Positions 43,756 through 54,246 of a DNA stretch of 64,000 nucleotides are shown here, one piece after another. The stretch comes from Roseibium porphyridii. Its GTDB lineage: Bacteria; Pseudomonadota; Alphaproteobacteria; Rhizobiales; Stappiaceae. The translations under genes and the position numbers were made by a program. Each line of letters opens with the position of its first letter. Positions within the stretch are counted from its first letter, which is position 1. The DNA lies in the NCBI RefSeq assembly GCF_026191725.2, contig NZ_CP120863.1:2150001-2214000 (forward strand). Reading direction: 5' to 3'. The notes beneath the pieces are model-generated. The model saw nothing but the letters and a program-made list of their open reading frames with translations, had not been told where the DNA came from and made no database searches.

Positions 43756-44910
43756 TCATTCAGGCAACAGATGCTCTGCAAACGCACGTGCATAGGACAC
43801 GACCGCAGGATCATTCAGATCGGCCCGTTCGCGAATGATCCTGATATCTGCCAATTCACGTTCTTCCGTGCTGTCCGAAAAGCGCATGATCGAGCGACGC
43901 AATTCTTCGGCGGGCTGATCGAGATCGAATATCCGGGCAATGGAAATACGTGGTCCATCAAAGGCGATCAGAACGTCTCCAGCCGTGACGTCCTTGCCGT
44001 TCAGACCGGTTTCTTCTTCCAACTCCCGGTAAATTGCTCCGACGACATCTACTTTGCCTTCTGGTGACAGGTCAGTCGGGTCGAGATTGCCGCCGGGCGG
44101 ATAGATTGCGCCAGCAGTCGCCGTATGAGCAGCCATTACGCCAAACAACAGAGCACCGTCAGCCGACCTCAGGATGGCTGAGCCAAAGACGTTGTAAGCG
44201 GAGGGATCGGGTGCTCCCCAATCGCGCCAGGCAAGAAAAGCGGAATATGAACACTCTGTGCAACTGCCCTTGAATACACCGTCTTCAAAGGAAAAGTTGG
44301 TCAGTTTCAAGGTGCGGCCGTTCCAAAGCAGGCCAATTCGCTTCTTTGCTTCTTCAAAGTGTTCAGCGATTGCGGCTTCATTTGCCTGTTCGAAGGCCCA
44401 GTTATCGGGGGAGAGGCTCAGATCCACTCCGCGGACGGCATGCACCGGAGACTGCAGATGCTTTTCCATCATGGGTATAGTGCGACCTGGCGACATTTCG
44501 CTCGGCCGTTTTGCAATGGTCGCAAAGCCTTGCCGTGCATAGAACGCCTCGGAATGTGTGTCTGCTTCCAGGTAAAGTCTGGATAACCCAAGCGTGCGGG
44601 CACGGTCGTGTGCTCTGGTCAGCAGAAGATCCCCGATGCCCTGACGTTGGGCCTGCGGGGCGACAAAGAGATAGTCAACCAACAACGTGTCTTTGTCTTG
44701 TGCCGCCAGACCCGAAAAGGCAACCGGGCTGCCATTCCTTTCGGCGACAGTGACATATTGATTGTCGATAATCTCTTCGGTGATGAGCCAGTGCTTTCTG
44801 AACTCAGCCATCTTGTCGTCCGGATATCCCCAGGACGCCTTGGCGCTGTGCAGAATGTCGGTGAGAGCCGAGGCATCGGCTCTGGTTGCGGCTCTGAGTT
44901 TTAAGGGCAT
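43756..44910 (-). CDS. GNAT acetyltransferase-Nudix hydrolase fusion
   Basis: A 384-residue two-domain protein. Residues of about 1-150 are GNAT (LRAATRADASALTDIL, acetyl-CoA loop QAQRQGIGDLL, AFYARQGFATIAKRP). Residues of about 215-350 are Nudix-like, with a Nudix helix RELEEETGL preceded by GAIYPPGGNLD. The usual Glu eight residues before that Arg is replaced by Val, so the box is not canonical. A pair of Cys (CTEC) lies between the domains. The GNAT half is close to the GNAT at 48114-48605: both have GY-x-DD near residue 30 and PGRT near the domain end. Possible role: acetylating and hydrolysing linked nucleotide-type substrates, but this is speculative. Confidence 0.82.
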   Translation of the reverse strand: MPLKLRAATRADASALTDILHSAKASWGYPDDKMAEFRKHWLITEEIIDNQYVTVAERNGSPVAFSGLAAQDKDTLLVDYLFVAPQAQRQGIGDLLLTRAHDRARTLGLSRLYLEADTHSEAFYARQGFATIAKRPSEMSPGRTIPMMEKHLQSPVHAVRGVDLSLSPDNWAFEQANEAAIAEHFEEAKKRIGLLWNGRTLKLTNFSFEDGVFKGSCTECSYSAFLAWRDWGAPDPSAYNVFGSAILRSADGALLFGVMAAHTATAGAIYPPGGNLDPTDLSPEGKVDVVGAIYRELEEETGLNGKDVTAGDVLIAFDGPRISIARIFDLDQPAEELRRSIMRFSDSTEERELADIRIIRERADLNDPAVVSYARAFAEHLLPE

Positions 44911-44980
44911 GGCTGTCCGGTTGGTTGTCTACCCGACAGCCCTAGCCAGATAATGTGAACGTTACAAGGCAGGTCGATCC

Positions 44981-45883
44981 TTATCGAATAAACGTGCCGT
45001 TCTGAAGTTCGGAAACCGCTTGCACCAATTCATCGCGCGTGTTCATCACAATTGGGCCGTGCCACGCAACGGGCTCCTTGATTGGGGCACCGGAAACCAG
45101 AAGGAAACGAATACCTTCATCGCCTGCCTCAACGCAGATCTCATCACCGCTGCCGAAAACAACGAGTGACCGATTGCCGGTCTGATCCCGGATCTTGAGT
45201 TCTTCGCCTCCAAATTCCTTTTCAGTCAATACGCCAAAGGGTTCCGAGGCCCCGTCGAACGTTCCAGAGCCTTCAAAGACATAGGCAAAAGTCTGCTTGT
45301 AAGTGTCAACTTTTAAACGTTTCTTTTGTCCCGCAGGCACATGAATGTCGAGGTATTGCGGTTCCGCGGCGATACCATCTACCGGGCCGCGTTTGCCCCA
45401 AAACTCGCCGCAGATGATCCGCGCGGACGTGCCGTCGTCGTCAACGACAACAGGTATCTCTTTCGCCGCGACATCCTGATAGCGAGGTTCTGTCATTTTC
45501 AAAGACGAAGGCAAGTTGGCCCAGAGCTGAAAGCCGTGCATGCGGCCTCTGTCGTCGCCCGTGGGCATTTCCTGATGCATGATACCCCTGCCTGCAGTCA
45601 TCCACTGGACGTCGCCCGCACCCAGGTGGCCGGTATTGCCGAGGCTGTCTCCATGTTCGACAGTTCCGGCGAGAACATAGGTGATGGTTTCAATGCCTCT
45701 ATGCGGATGCCAGGGAAAACCGGCCAGGTAATCCTCAGGCCTTTCATTGCGGAAATCGTCCAGCAGAAGAAATGGATCCAGCATTTCCGGGTCCTGAAAT
45801 CCGAAGACACGCTCAAGCTTGACACCTGCGCCTTCAAGCGTCGACTGCGTTCCACCGATATGAGTGACTGGACGGACTGACAT
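44981..45883 (-). CDS. Pirin family protein
   Basis: A 300-residue bicupin of the pirin family. The first cupin has the metal ligands in FPWHPHRGIETITYVLAG and the later HQEMP. RGIMHQEMPTGDD and HGFQLWANLP are signature segments, and the C-terminal pirin domain (about 175-285) contains the second cupin. Some bacterial pirins have quercetinase activity, others are regulators. The start MSVRPVTHIG at 45883 matches the family; the upstream extension to 45946 does not. Confidence 0.92.
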   Translation of the reverse strand: MSVRPVTHIGGTQSTLEGAGVKLERVFGFQDPEMLDPFLLLDDFRNERPEDYLAGFPWHPHRGIETITYVLAGTVEHGDSLGNTGHLGAGDVQWMTAGRGIMHQEMPTGDDRGRMHGFQLWANLPSSLKMTEPRYQDVAAKEIPVVVDDDGTSARIICGEFWGKRGPVDGIAAEPQYLDIHVPAGQKKRLKVDTYKQTFAYVFEGSGTFDGASEPFGVLTEKEFGGEELKIRDQTGNRSLVVFGSGDEICVEAGDEGIRFLLVSGAPIKEPVAWHGPIVMNTRDELVQAVSELQNGTFIR

Positions 45884-46305
45884 GATCACAATTCCCGAGT
45901 TGAATTTTCTCACACCGAAAATAGAGACAATCGACTGAATTCCCATAGCCGGCCAACGAACGCAGTGTTCAAGTCCAGGAAACAGTGCAATTGCTTGCTG
46001 AAGGTACTGCTGGTTTCAGCGGGCTATCGTGTGTCTATTGAACCGTCGGAAACAGAATTCACATCAGGAACTTTTTGTTTTTGATACTTGGGACCATTTG
46101 AGATCAAAACGCCTGTTTCAGCTAAAGGGATTGACAATGTCGTCAAGAATGAGGAACGTACCTCATTGCTGACGCTAGGCACGTTGAGTGCATTGCAAAT
46201 GCTGGCGTCAGATTTCGATTTGCCTGCTAATTCGGTGATCAGAGCTCGCAGCGAATTGATTCTATCGCATGCGTTCAGGCATTGAAGTCACATAGGGGAG
46301 GGAAA
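45884..46305. other. Intergenic stretch without convincing gene
   Basis: About 420 bases between divergent pirin and PPOX genes. A 65-codon frame (46088-46285) begins at TTG without an SD and resembles no family I recognise. Promoters for both flanking genes are expected here. No repeat or RNA gene seen. Confidence 0.45.
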
Positions 46306-46956
46306 ATGCAGCAATTCTCGGTCAATCCGGATTTCATCGTTCGGGACGAAACGTCTCTGCGCGAGCTCTTTCCCGCAACACACGAGCTTGCCATTCAAAA
46401 GTGCCAGACGAGGCTCGACAAACATGCACGAGAATTTATAAGCCGCTCGCCTTTCCTTTGTTTGGGAACGCAGGGCGTGGATGGCAGAGCTGACGTCAGC
46501 CCGCGAGGGGATCCCGCCGGATTTGTGAGGGTCCTGGATCAGGAAACACTGGCGATTCCAGATCGACCGGGAAACAATCGCCTAGACAGCTTGAGCAATA
46601 TTGTGGCGAACCCGAGTGTGGGCTTGCTGTTCATGGTCCCGGGTTTTGATGACACTTTGCGTGTCAATGGCACAGCCACCCTTGTTGTCGACCCTGAGCT
46701 GCTCAAAGCCATGAGCATCAATGACCGCGTGCCCAAGGTCGCGATTGTGGTCAAGGTGACATCGGTCTTCATGCACTGTGCCAAGGCGTTTCGTAGATCG
46801 CATTTGTGGGATCCGTCCAAGTTTCAGGACAGAAGCGAAATGCCGTCGCTGATCAACATCATAATGGATCAGACAACCGGGGCGCCGGACGATGCTGGGG
46901 AAATGAAGGCCTTGGACGACAAATTGGAAGAAGACTACAAAAGGACGCTTTACTAG
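46306..46956 (+). CDS. Pyridoxamine-5'-phosphate-oxidase-like flavoprotein
   Basis: A 216-residue PPOX split-barrel protein of the MSMEG_1061-like group. Key segments are SPFLCLGTQGVDGRADVSPRGD, LAIPDRPGNNRLDSLSNI and FRRSHLWDPSKF. These proteins bind FMN or F420 and probably reduce small molecules; a vitamin B6 role is not implied. ATG 46306 is preceded by GGGGAGGG. It stands alone between pirin (divergent) and the ABC operon. Confidence 0.85.
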   Translation: MQQFSVNPDFIVRDETSLRELFPATHELAIQKCQTRLDKHAREFISRSPFLCLGTQGVDGRADVSPRGDPAGFVRVLDQETLAIPDRPGNNRLDSLSNIVANPSVGLLFMVPGFDDTLRVNGTATLVVDPELLKAMSINDRVPKVAIVVKVTSVFMHCAKAFRRSHLWDPSKFQDRSEMPSLINIIMDQTTGAPDDAGEMKALDDKLEEDYKRTLY

Positions 46957-47181
46957 CCCCGGTCCACATGTGTCAGAGCTTCGGAGCGGTCGGGTTTTCA
47001 CGTTTCTTCCAATGCTCATGCCCAATCGACGACAGCATTGTATAACAAGCGGGTAGCGCCTTTGGCAGCCGATCATCGAACGGGATGCCTTGCATCTTGC
47101 GGAGGCTCTGCCCACATGCGAGGGTGCTTCGTCTTTGGCCATCCGGTCAAAACTGAACTGTTCGTTCCGGTTTAGGTCTTC

Positions 47182-48117
47182 ATGTCACCAATACTCTCCG
47201 TCCGAGACCTGGAAAAAACCTATGAGGGTGGCTTCCAGGCACTTAAGTCCGTTTCGCTTGATATCAGTCAGGGCGAGGTCTTTGCGTTGCTCGGACCCAA
47301 TGGTGCCGGAAAAACAACCTTGATCAGCACAATTTGCGGTCTCGTTCAGCCAACCGGAGGCAGTATCCAGGTGGGCGGACACGATGCGATCAGGGAGTAC
47401 CGGGCCGCTCGGCAGTTGATCGGTCTGGTTCCACAGGAAATGCCGACCGCGCCATTCGAAATAGTTGGTGACACTGTTGCGATGAGCCGTGGTCTATTTG
47501 GCCTGAAAAGAGACCCGGCGCTCATTGAGCGAATTTTGAAAGACCTCACGCTTTGGGACAAAAAGGACAATCCGATCATGGCGCTCTCGGGCGGCATGAA
47601 GCGACGGCTGCTCGTTGCCAAGGCCCTTGCGCATGAACCCAAGATCCTGTTTCTCGATGAACCAACTGCGGGTGTCGATGTGGAGTTGCGTCATGACATG
47701 TGGCGGATCGTCGGCGAGCTCAAGGAAAAGGGCGTCACCATTATTCTGACCACGCACTACATCGAAGAGGCCGAACAGATGGCCGAGCGAGTAGGGGTGA
47801 TCAACAAGGGGGAAATCATCCTGGTTGAGGAAAAGCAGGAGTTGATGCGCAAGCTTGGTCGCAAGCTGCTGAAACTCAGTCTTTCCGAACCCCTTGACGC
47901 AATACCTGAAGAACTCAAAGGCTACGAACTCGTTCTCGAGGATGACGGGACCAGTCTGACCTACACTTATGACACTCACGCAGAACGCACGGGTATCACG
48001 TCGTTGTTGACGGACCTGGCGAGCGCCGGCGTGAGATTTCAAGACTTGCAGACAGACCAGTCGTCACTGGAAGACATATTTGTCGGGCTGGTTAGAGAAA
48101 ATCGGGACCAAGCATGA
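47182..48117 (+). CDS. ABC transporter ATP-binding protein (ABC-2 export type)
   Basis: A 311-residue ATPase. Walker A is GPNGAGKTT, the Q-loop is LVPQEM, the signature is [15 protein letters not shown], Walker B is [12 protein letters not shown], and the switch His is in [11 protein letters not shown]. The C-terminal about 70 residues form the regulatory extension typical of drug/polysaccharide exporters such as YadG. It starts an operon: its stop overlaps the GNAT start (ATGA), which in turn overlaps the permease start. AGG lies six bases before the ATG. Confidence 0.93.
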   Translation: MSPILSVRDLEKTYEGGFQALKSVSLDISQGEVFALLGPNGAGKTTLISTICGLVQPTGGSIQVGGHDAIREYRAARQLIGLVPQEMPTAPFEIVGDTVAMSRGLFGLKRDPALIERILKDLTLWDKKDNPIMALSGGMKRRLLVAKALAHEPKILFLDEPTAGVDVELRHDMWRIVGELKEKGVTIILTTHYIEEAEQMAERVGVINKGEIILVEEKQELMRKLGRKLLKLSLSEPLDAIPEELKGYELVLEDDGTSLTYTYDTHAERTGITSLLTDLASAGVRFQDLQTDQSSLEDIFVGLVRENRDQA

Positions 48118-48605
48118 TGACGGACTATTCTATCCGACGCGCGAAAGCTGAAGACCGGGACGCCCTGACAGATCTTTGCCTGCGCTCCAAGCAGTCCAAC
48201 GGCTATGACGATGATTTCATGGCGCAGTGTACCGAAGAACTGACGGTCAGAGACAGCTGGATAACCGGCACGGAGTTCTGGTTGGCCGAGGACAGTAGCG
48301 GAAAGCTTGCCGGCTGCATTCGTCTGTCCGTTGAAGAGGATGGGGCAACTGGCGAACTTGAAACGTGTTTCATTGACCCGAGTTGTCAGGGCAAAGGTGT
48401 CGGCCGAGCGCTTTTTGATGAACTTCATGCCCAGGCGAATTCGCTGAAGCTGGAGCGTATTGGCCTGGATGCTGACCCCTTCGCGGAACCTTTTTATGCG
48501 CGCATGGGGTTTAAAACTGTCGGGCGGACACCGTCCGGATCCATTCCCGGACGTACCTTGCCAAGGATGGAATTGGAGCTGCAGAGAGGGCGGGCCAGCG
48601 CATGA
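48114..48605 (+). CDS. GNAT acetyltransferase encoded inside an ABC exporter operon
   Basis: A 163-residue GNAT. The acetyl-CoA loop is [12 protein letters not shown] and the C-terminal [22 protein letters not shown] completes the fold. It is fused by 4-base ATGA overlaps to the ATPase gene upstream and the permease gene downstream, so the three proteins are made in fixed order. It shares GY-x-DD and PGRT blocks with the GNAT half of the Nudix fusion at 43756-44910. The export substrate might be modified by this enzyme, but that is inference from position. Confidence 0.85.
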   Translation: MMTDYSIRRAKAEDRDALTDLCLRSKQSNGYDDDFMAQCTEELTVRDSWITGTEFWLAEDSSGKLAGCIRLSVEEDGATGELETCFIDPSCQGKGVGRALFDELHAQANSLKLERIGLDADPFAEPFYARMGFKTVGRTPSGSIPGRTLPRMELELQRGRASA

Positions 48606-49363
48606 ACTTTGAAGCAGTCAAGTCCATCTACCTTTCGGAAATGGCGCGGACCAAACGGACCGTCTTCCAAAGTGTGATTTCGCCGGTGATCTCCACGGTG
48701 CTCTATTTCGTGGTCTTCGGGGCTGCTATCGGTTCTCGCATAACCGAAGTTGATGGTGTCAGCTACGGTGCCTTTATCGTGCCCGGCCTGATCATGTTGT
48801 CGCTCATGACGCAGAGCCTTTCAAACGCTTCCTTCGGCATCTATTTCCCGCGCTTTACGGGCACGATTTTTGAAGTGTTGTCAGCGCCTGTTTCTTTCCT
48901 GGAAATTACCGTCGCCTATGTTGGGGCTGCGGCAACCAAGTCAGTCATTGTCGGGTTGATCATTCTGATCACGGCCAACTTCTTTGTGGATCTTGAGATC
49001 CAGCATCCGATCTGGATGGTGGCCTTCTTCATTCTGACAGCGGTTACGTTCGCACTTCTCGGTTTCATAATTGGTATCTGGGCAGACAATTTCGAGAAGC
49101 TGCAGTTCGTACCACTCCTGATCGTGACGCCACTGGCTTTTCTTGGCGGAAGCTTTTATTCCATCAATATGCTGCCGGAGTTCTGGCAAAAAGTGACCCT
49201 CATCAATCCGGTGGTCTATCTGATTTCCGGATTCCGTTGGAGCTTTTACGGACAGGCGGATGTCAGCCTGTGGCTGTCTTTGCTGGCAACCATGATTTTT
49301 TTGGGCGGCTCATTGGCCGTCGTACATTGGATATTCAAGACCGGCTATCGTCTGAAAGCCTAG
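48602..49363 (+). CDS. ABC-2 type transporter permease
   Basis: A 253-residue permease with six hydrophobic helices (e.g. [37 protein letters not shown] after one charged break, and [19 protein letters not shown]). The ABC-2 signature region is [22 protein letters not shown] and [16 protein letters not shown], as in YadH. With the ATPase it forms a dimeric exporter; the cargo is unknown. The start overlaps the GNAT stop by four bases. Confidence 0.92.
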   Translation: MNFEAVKSIYLSEMARTKRTVFQSVISPVISTVLYFVVFGAAIGSRITEVDGVSYGAFIVPGLIMLSLMTQSLSNASFGIYFPRFTGTIFEVLSAPVSFLEITVAYVGAAATKSVIVGLIILITANFFVDLEIQHPIWMVAFFILTAVTFALLGFIIGIWADNFEKLQFVPLLIVTPLAFLGGSFYSINMLPEFWQKVTLINPVVYLISGFRWSFYGQADVSLWLSLLATMIFLGGSLAVVHWIFKTGYRLKA

Positions 49364-49396
49364 GCAGGAAAGCGCCGGTCATGCGTGAGACAAACA

Positions 49397-50299
49397 ATGC
49401 TCTGGTCTTCTTTCGTTAAAAAGACATCCGTGGTTCTGCTGGCGGGATTTCTCGCCGGCTGTCAAACCGCTCAGGGGCCGTCATCGCAGGCACCATCGCC
49501 TGCAACGAATGCCGCGGCGTCTGCATCCGTCCAGAGCTCCTCGTTGCCTGTCATCAGCTATGCACCGGCAACGGCCGTCGAACGCGGCTTTTCTGCGTTG
49601 GTGCTGAATGCGGCAACGGGTGAACAGCTCTATGATGTCGATGCCGACGCGCCGCGGTATCCTGCATCGCTGACCAAGATGATGACGCTGTATCTGCTGT
49701 TCGAAGCAGTTTCAGATGGTCGTTACTCCCTGTCTTCTCCGCTTGAAGTTTCCGCAAATGCGGCAGCGCAGCCTCCTGCAAAGATCGGCCTCAAGGCAGG
49801 CTCAACGATAACCGTTCAACAGGCTGCACGCGCGCTTGCCGTAAAGTCGGCCAATGATGTTGCGGTTGCCGTTGCGGAGAATATCGCAGGCAGCGAAGCG
49901 GCCTTCGCACGGCAGATGACCCAGCAGGCACGTGCGCTTGGAATGGGAAAGACGCGTTTCGTCAATGCAACCGGGCTTCCGGATCCGGCGCAGGTGACGA
50001 GTGCTCGTGACATGGCAAAACTCGGGCTCGCTCTCAAGCGAAGGTTTCCGCAATATTCCAGCTACTATCGTCAGAAATCCTTCAGCTACAACGGCCGGAC
50101 GTTCAGAGCGACCAACAATCTGATTGGCAAGGTTCCGGGTGTCGACGGTTTGAAGACCGGCTATATCCGGATGTCCGGCTACAATCTTGTCGCTACGGCG
50201 AGACGAAGCGGAAAGCAGTTGATCGTCGTTGTGATCGGCGGGAAAAGCGAAGCTGCACGTGACCAGGAAGTGACCCGGTTGATCGAAGCCAATTTCTGA
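49397..50299 (+). CDS. D-alanyl-D-alanine carboxypeptidase family lipoprotein
   Basis: A penicillin-binding-type peptidase S11 of about 300 residues. The N-terminus has a lipobox (VVLLAGFLAGC), so the mature protein should be lipid-anchored. Active-site motifs are SxxK in YPASLTKMMTLYLL, SxN in VKSANDVAVAVAE, and KTG in DGLKTGYIRMSG. There is a Ser/Pro/Ala-rich linker after the lipid Cys. Start: ATG 49397 (MLWSSFVKKT) after GTGAG is most plausible; GTG 49385 is in the same frame. Role: trimming of peptidoglycan pentapeptides. Confidence 0.88.
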   Translation: MLWSSFVKKTSVVLLAGFLAGCQTAQGPSSQAPSPATNAAASASVQSSSLPVISYAPATAVERGFSALVLNAATGEQLYDVDADAPRYPASLTKMMTLYLLFEAVSDGRYSLSSPLEVSANAAAQPPAKIGLKAGSTITVQQAARALAVKSANDVAVAVAENIAGSEAAFARQMTQQARALGMGKTRFVNATGLPDPAQVTSARDMAKLGLALKRRFPQYSSYYRQKSFSYNGRTFRATNNLIGKVPGVDGLKTGYIRMSGYNLVATARRSGKQLIVVVIGGKSEAARDQEVTRLIEANF

Positions 50300-50410
50300 C
50301 GTGTCGACGTCGATAAATTTGGCAGGTCACAGCGCAAATTTGTCCCTTCGCAGGAGGTGAACTTCATCTCGGCATTGCAAGATCCCTCCGTTTTCACGAG
50401 GGAAATGCAC

Positions 50411-51055
50411 ATGACTCTGGCAGAGCGATACGAGAAGGGAGCCGATCGGTGGGCCTTAACCCTGGAACGACTGGGTTTTCCGGCTGCCTATCGTTTTCTG
50501 TTTTCCAAGCTTGGCCTGACAGTGCACGACAAGGACGTATGTGACGTCGGCACAGGCTGCGGCGATTTTGCAGCCGCCCTGTTTGAAGTCTCCGGTCAAG
50601 CTAGGTCGCTGACGCTTGTCGACCCGTCATCGACCATGCTGCAAAAGGCACGCAAACGATTGCGATTAGCTGGACGCAAGCAGCGATCATTGCCGGTGCG
50701 CCTGGACGAACTGACCTCGGACAAGACCTACGACCTGATCCTCGGTGCCCACGTGCTGGAGCATCTTGAAGATCCCGAGCACGGGCTCAGACACCTTCTT
50801 GAACTTCTCAAGCCCGGCGGCCGCCTGGTCCTTTCGGTAAGCAAACCTCACATCTGCCAATGGTTCATCTGGCTGCGGTGGCGCCACCGTTGGTATCACG
50901 AAGATGACGTTTGTGATCTGCTTCGTCGCGCGGGGTTCCAGTCCATCGAAGTGCATCGTTTCCCCAATGGTGTTCCGGCGCGCTGCAGCCATGCTTATTC
51001 GGCCTGCCGCGTCGTCAATCAGGATCCGTTTTCGGGCCAAATTCTGGAGAGTTGA
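50411..51055 (+). CDS. Class I SAM-dependent methyltransferase
   Basis: An approximately 214-residue methyltransferase with motif I DVGTGCGDFAAAL, the acidic SAM residue in LTLVDPSSTML, motif IV LILGAHVLEHLED and LLKPGGRLVLSVSKP. This is the UbiE/small-molecule type; the acceptor is unknown. ATG 50411 has GAGGG eight bases upstream; ATG 50405 would be too close to that SD. A much stronger AGGAGG at 50352 has no suitable start codon in this frame. The ABM gene follows 2 bases later. Confidence 0.85.
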   Translation: MTLAERYEKGADRWALTLERLGFPAAYRFLFSKLGLTVHDKDVCDVGTGCGDFAAALFEVSGQARSLTLVDPSSTMLQKARKRLRLAGRKQRSLPVRLDELTSDKTYDLILGAHVLEHLEDPEHGLRHLLELLKPGGRLVLSVSKPHICQWFIWLRWRHRWYHEDDVCDLLRRAGFQSIEVHRFPNGVPARCSHAYSACRVVNQDPFSGQILES

Positions 51056-51057
51056 TC

Positions 51058-51354
51058 ATGCTGGTAGCACTAGTTGATTTCACGGTGGATCCCTCGCGCC
51101 GACAGGAGGCTCTGCAGGTTTTGTTGGATGAAGCTGAAACGGTCACCGCGATGCCGAGGTGCCGAACCTTTCGACCCTATTGCGACCCTGTCAGCGAAAG
51201 TCATGTCGGCATCGTGCATGAATGGCAGGACGAAGCTGGATTTGAGGCTTATCTCAAATCCGAAGATTTCGCGAAGATCGGTGCGGTGCTTCGCCCTTTG
51301 ATGACTTCAGCACCCTCCAGTCGCCGTTATCGGGCAACGCCTCTGGAAACGTGA
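51058..51354 (+). CDS. Antibiotic biosynthesis monooxygenase (ABM) domain protein
   Basis: A 98-residue dimeric ferredoxin-like fold protein: LVALVDFTVDPSRRQEALQVLLDEAE, then FRPYCDPVSESHVGIVHEWQDEAGFEAYLKSEDF. The E-W-x-D and H(L/F) pattern is typical of ABM/quinol monooxygenases, though the family also contains non-enzymatic members. It starts 2 bases after the methyltransferase stop, with GGAGA as SD inside that gene, and is followed by an AraC regulator. Confidence 0.83.
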   Translation: MLVALVDFTVDPSRRQEALQVLLDEAETVTAMPRCRTFRPYCDPVSESHVGIVHEWQDEAGFEAYLKSEDFAKIGAVLRPLMTSAPSSRRYRATPLET

Positions 51355-51400
51355 CGCCTTCAGACTTTCGTGTTCGCGACTTCGCGATAAGGTAGTTTGC

Positions 51401-52162
51401 ATGACAGAGCTTCCAGCCTATTCCGTTGCACAGTGTTTTGGCCCGGCACCGAAACAGCAATTCAAGTTTGACAGGCACTATCTGCTCTACTCCGTGAGCG
51501 GGGGACTGAGACTGGAAGCAGAAGGGACCATATGGTCTCAGCCGCCGGCAAGGGCTGCCCTCATCACGGCTGACAAACCAATCGAGATCTCCTTGCCTGT
51601 GAAGATAGAATGCCGGTCAGTGCTCTTTGCAAAAGCGTTTGTTCCAGCGCCGCCTAATGTCCTGAGCGTGTTTGAAATGACACCACTGGCACGGGAACTG
51701 GTCTTGGAATGCGCCCAATGGAGCGAAACCGAAGACACCCTTTCGAGCTATGCTCAGGGTCTCTTCGGCACTCTTGCCTCTGTCATTTGGAAGCTTTCCG
51801 AAACGCCGAGCCGTCTTTCCATGCCGGCACCACGGTCGGCAGCGGTCAAGCGTGTTCTGGATCTGACGGAGCAGTCTCTTACGAACCCTCCGACATTCGA
51901 GGAATTGGCTGCCCTTGTTGCGATGAGCCCGAGGACCTTGGCGAGAAAACTGTCTGACGAACTGGGCATGACCTGGCGCCAGTGCCTGCAAAAACTGAGG
52001 GTTATCAGCGCGGTTGAAGCCTTGTCTCAGACGGACCTGCCGGTGACGGAAATCGCTTTTGCGCAAGGGTATCAGAGCCTGTCGGCCTTTAATGCTGCCT
52101 TTCGGGAGCTGACCGGCAAAACGCCGTCGTCATATCGTGCCAGTTTCAATACGAGCCAATAG
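51401..52162 (+). CDS. AraC family regulator
   Basis: A 253-residue regulator with a cupin-like N-terminal half (FDRHYLLYSVSGGLRLEAEG). The C-terminal AraC DNA-binding pair (about 155-248) has FEELAALVAMSPRTLARKLSDELGMTWRQ and IAFAQGYQSLSAFNAAFRELTGKTPSSYR. It lies 46 bases after the ABM gene in the same orientation and may regulate the methyltransferase-ABM pair or itself. It ends at a shared terminator with ilvC. Confidence 0.9.
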   Translation: MTELPAYSVAQCFGPAPKQQFKFDRHYLLYSVSGGLRLEAEGTIWSQPPARAALITADKPIEISLPVKIECRSVLFAKAFVPAPPNVLSVFEMTPLARELVLECAQWSETEDTLSSYAQGLFGTLASVIWKLSETPSRLSMPAPRSAAVKRVLDLTEQSLTNPPTFEELAALVAMSPRTLARKLSDELGMTWRQCLQKLRVISAVEALSQTDLPVTEIAFAQGYQSLSAFNAAFRELTGKTPSSYRASFNTSQ

Positions 52163-52172
52163 GAGGCACAAA

Positions 52173-52200
52173 AAAGCCCCGCTGCAATCAACGGGGCTTT
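52173..52200. terminator. Bidirectional terminator between araC-type gene and ilvC
   Basis: Stem AAAGCCCCG / CGGGGCTTT with a 10-base loop. The minus strand carries a T run after it, serving ilvC; the plus strand has TTTCTCTTT. Confidence 0.85.
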
Positions 52201-52226
52201 CTCTTTGGCTGTCGATGGGGCTTTGA

Positions 52227-54001
<1,775 letters not shown>

Positions 54002-54049
54002 GGGACTGAATGTGGCCTTCAGAGGCTCTTCCTGATAGATCCGAGGCGA

Positions 54050-54068
54050 GAACCGTACGGTACGGTTC
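54050..54068. promoter_or_regulatory. Perfect 19-bp operator palindrome upstream of tetR-ilvC
   Basis: GAACCGTACGGTACGGTTC: nine-base arms around a single central G, with no mismatch. It starts where transcription from the adjacent minus-strand promoter should begin, the classical position for repression by a TetR dimer. Confidence 0.75.
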
Positions 54069-54075
54069 GGGTGAG

Positions 54076-54104
54076 GTTATGGCAAAGCCTGCTGAGTTGG
54101 TCAA
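54076..54104 (-). promoter_or_regulatory. Probable tetR promoter
   Basis: Minus strand: TTGACC (54104-54099), exactly 17 bases, CATAAC (54081-54076). The predicted start is near 54069, abutting the 19-bp palindrome. Confidence 0.6.
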
Positions 54105-54246
54105 GAGGGATTTTCACCAATTGGAAACTCAGGCTCGATGGCAGTCAGGTGGTCTTCGCGTGGACGGTGAAGGCACCGGGCGATGATCGTCGACAGGTTC
54201 ACAAAGACACTGCTTCCGGCCTGCTAAGTCGAGCAAGGTCTTCGGG

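Noticed and set aside
46088..46285. 65-codon frame upstream of the PPOX gene
   Set aside because: TTG start without an SD and no known family; kept only as a note in the intergenic entry.
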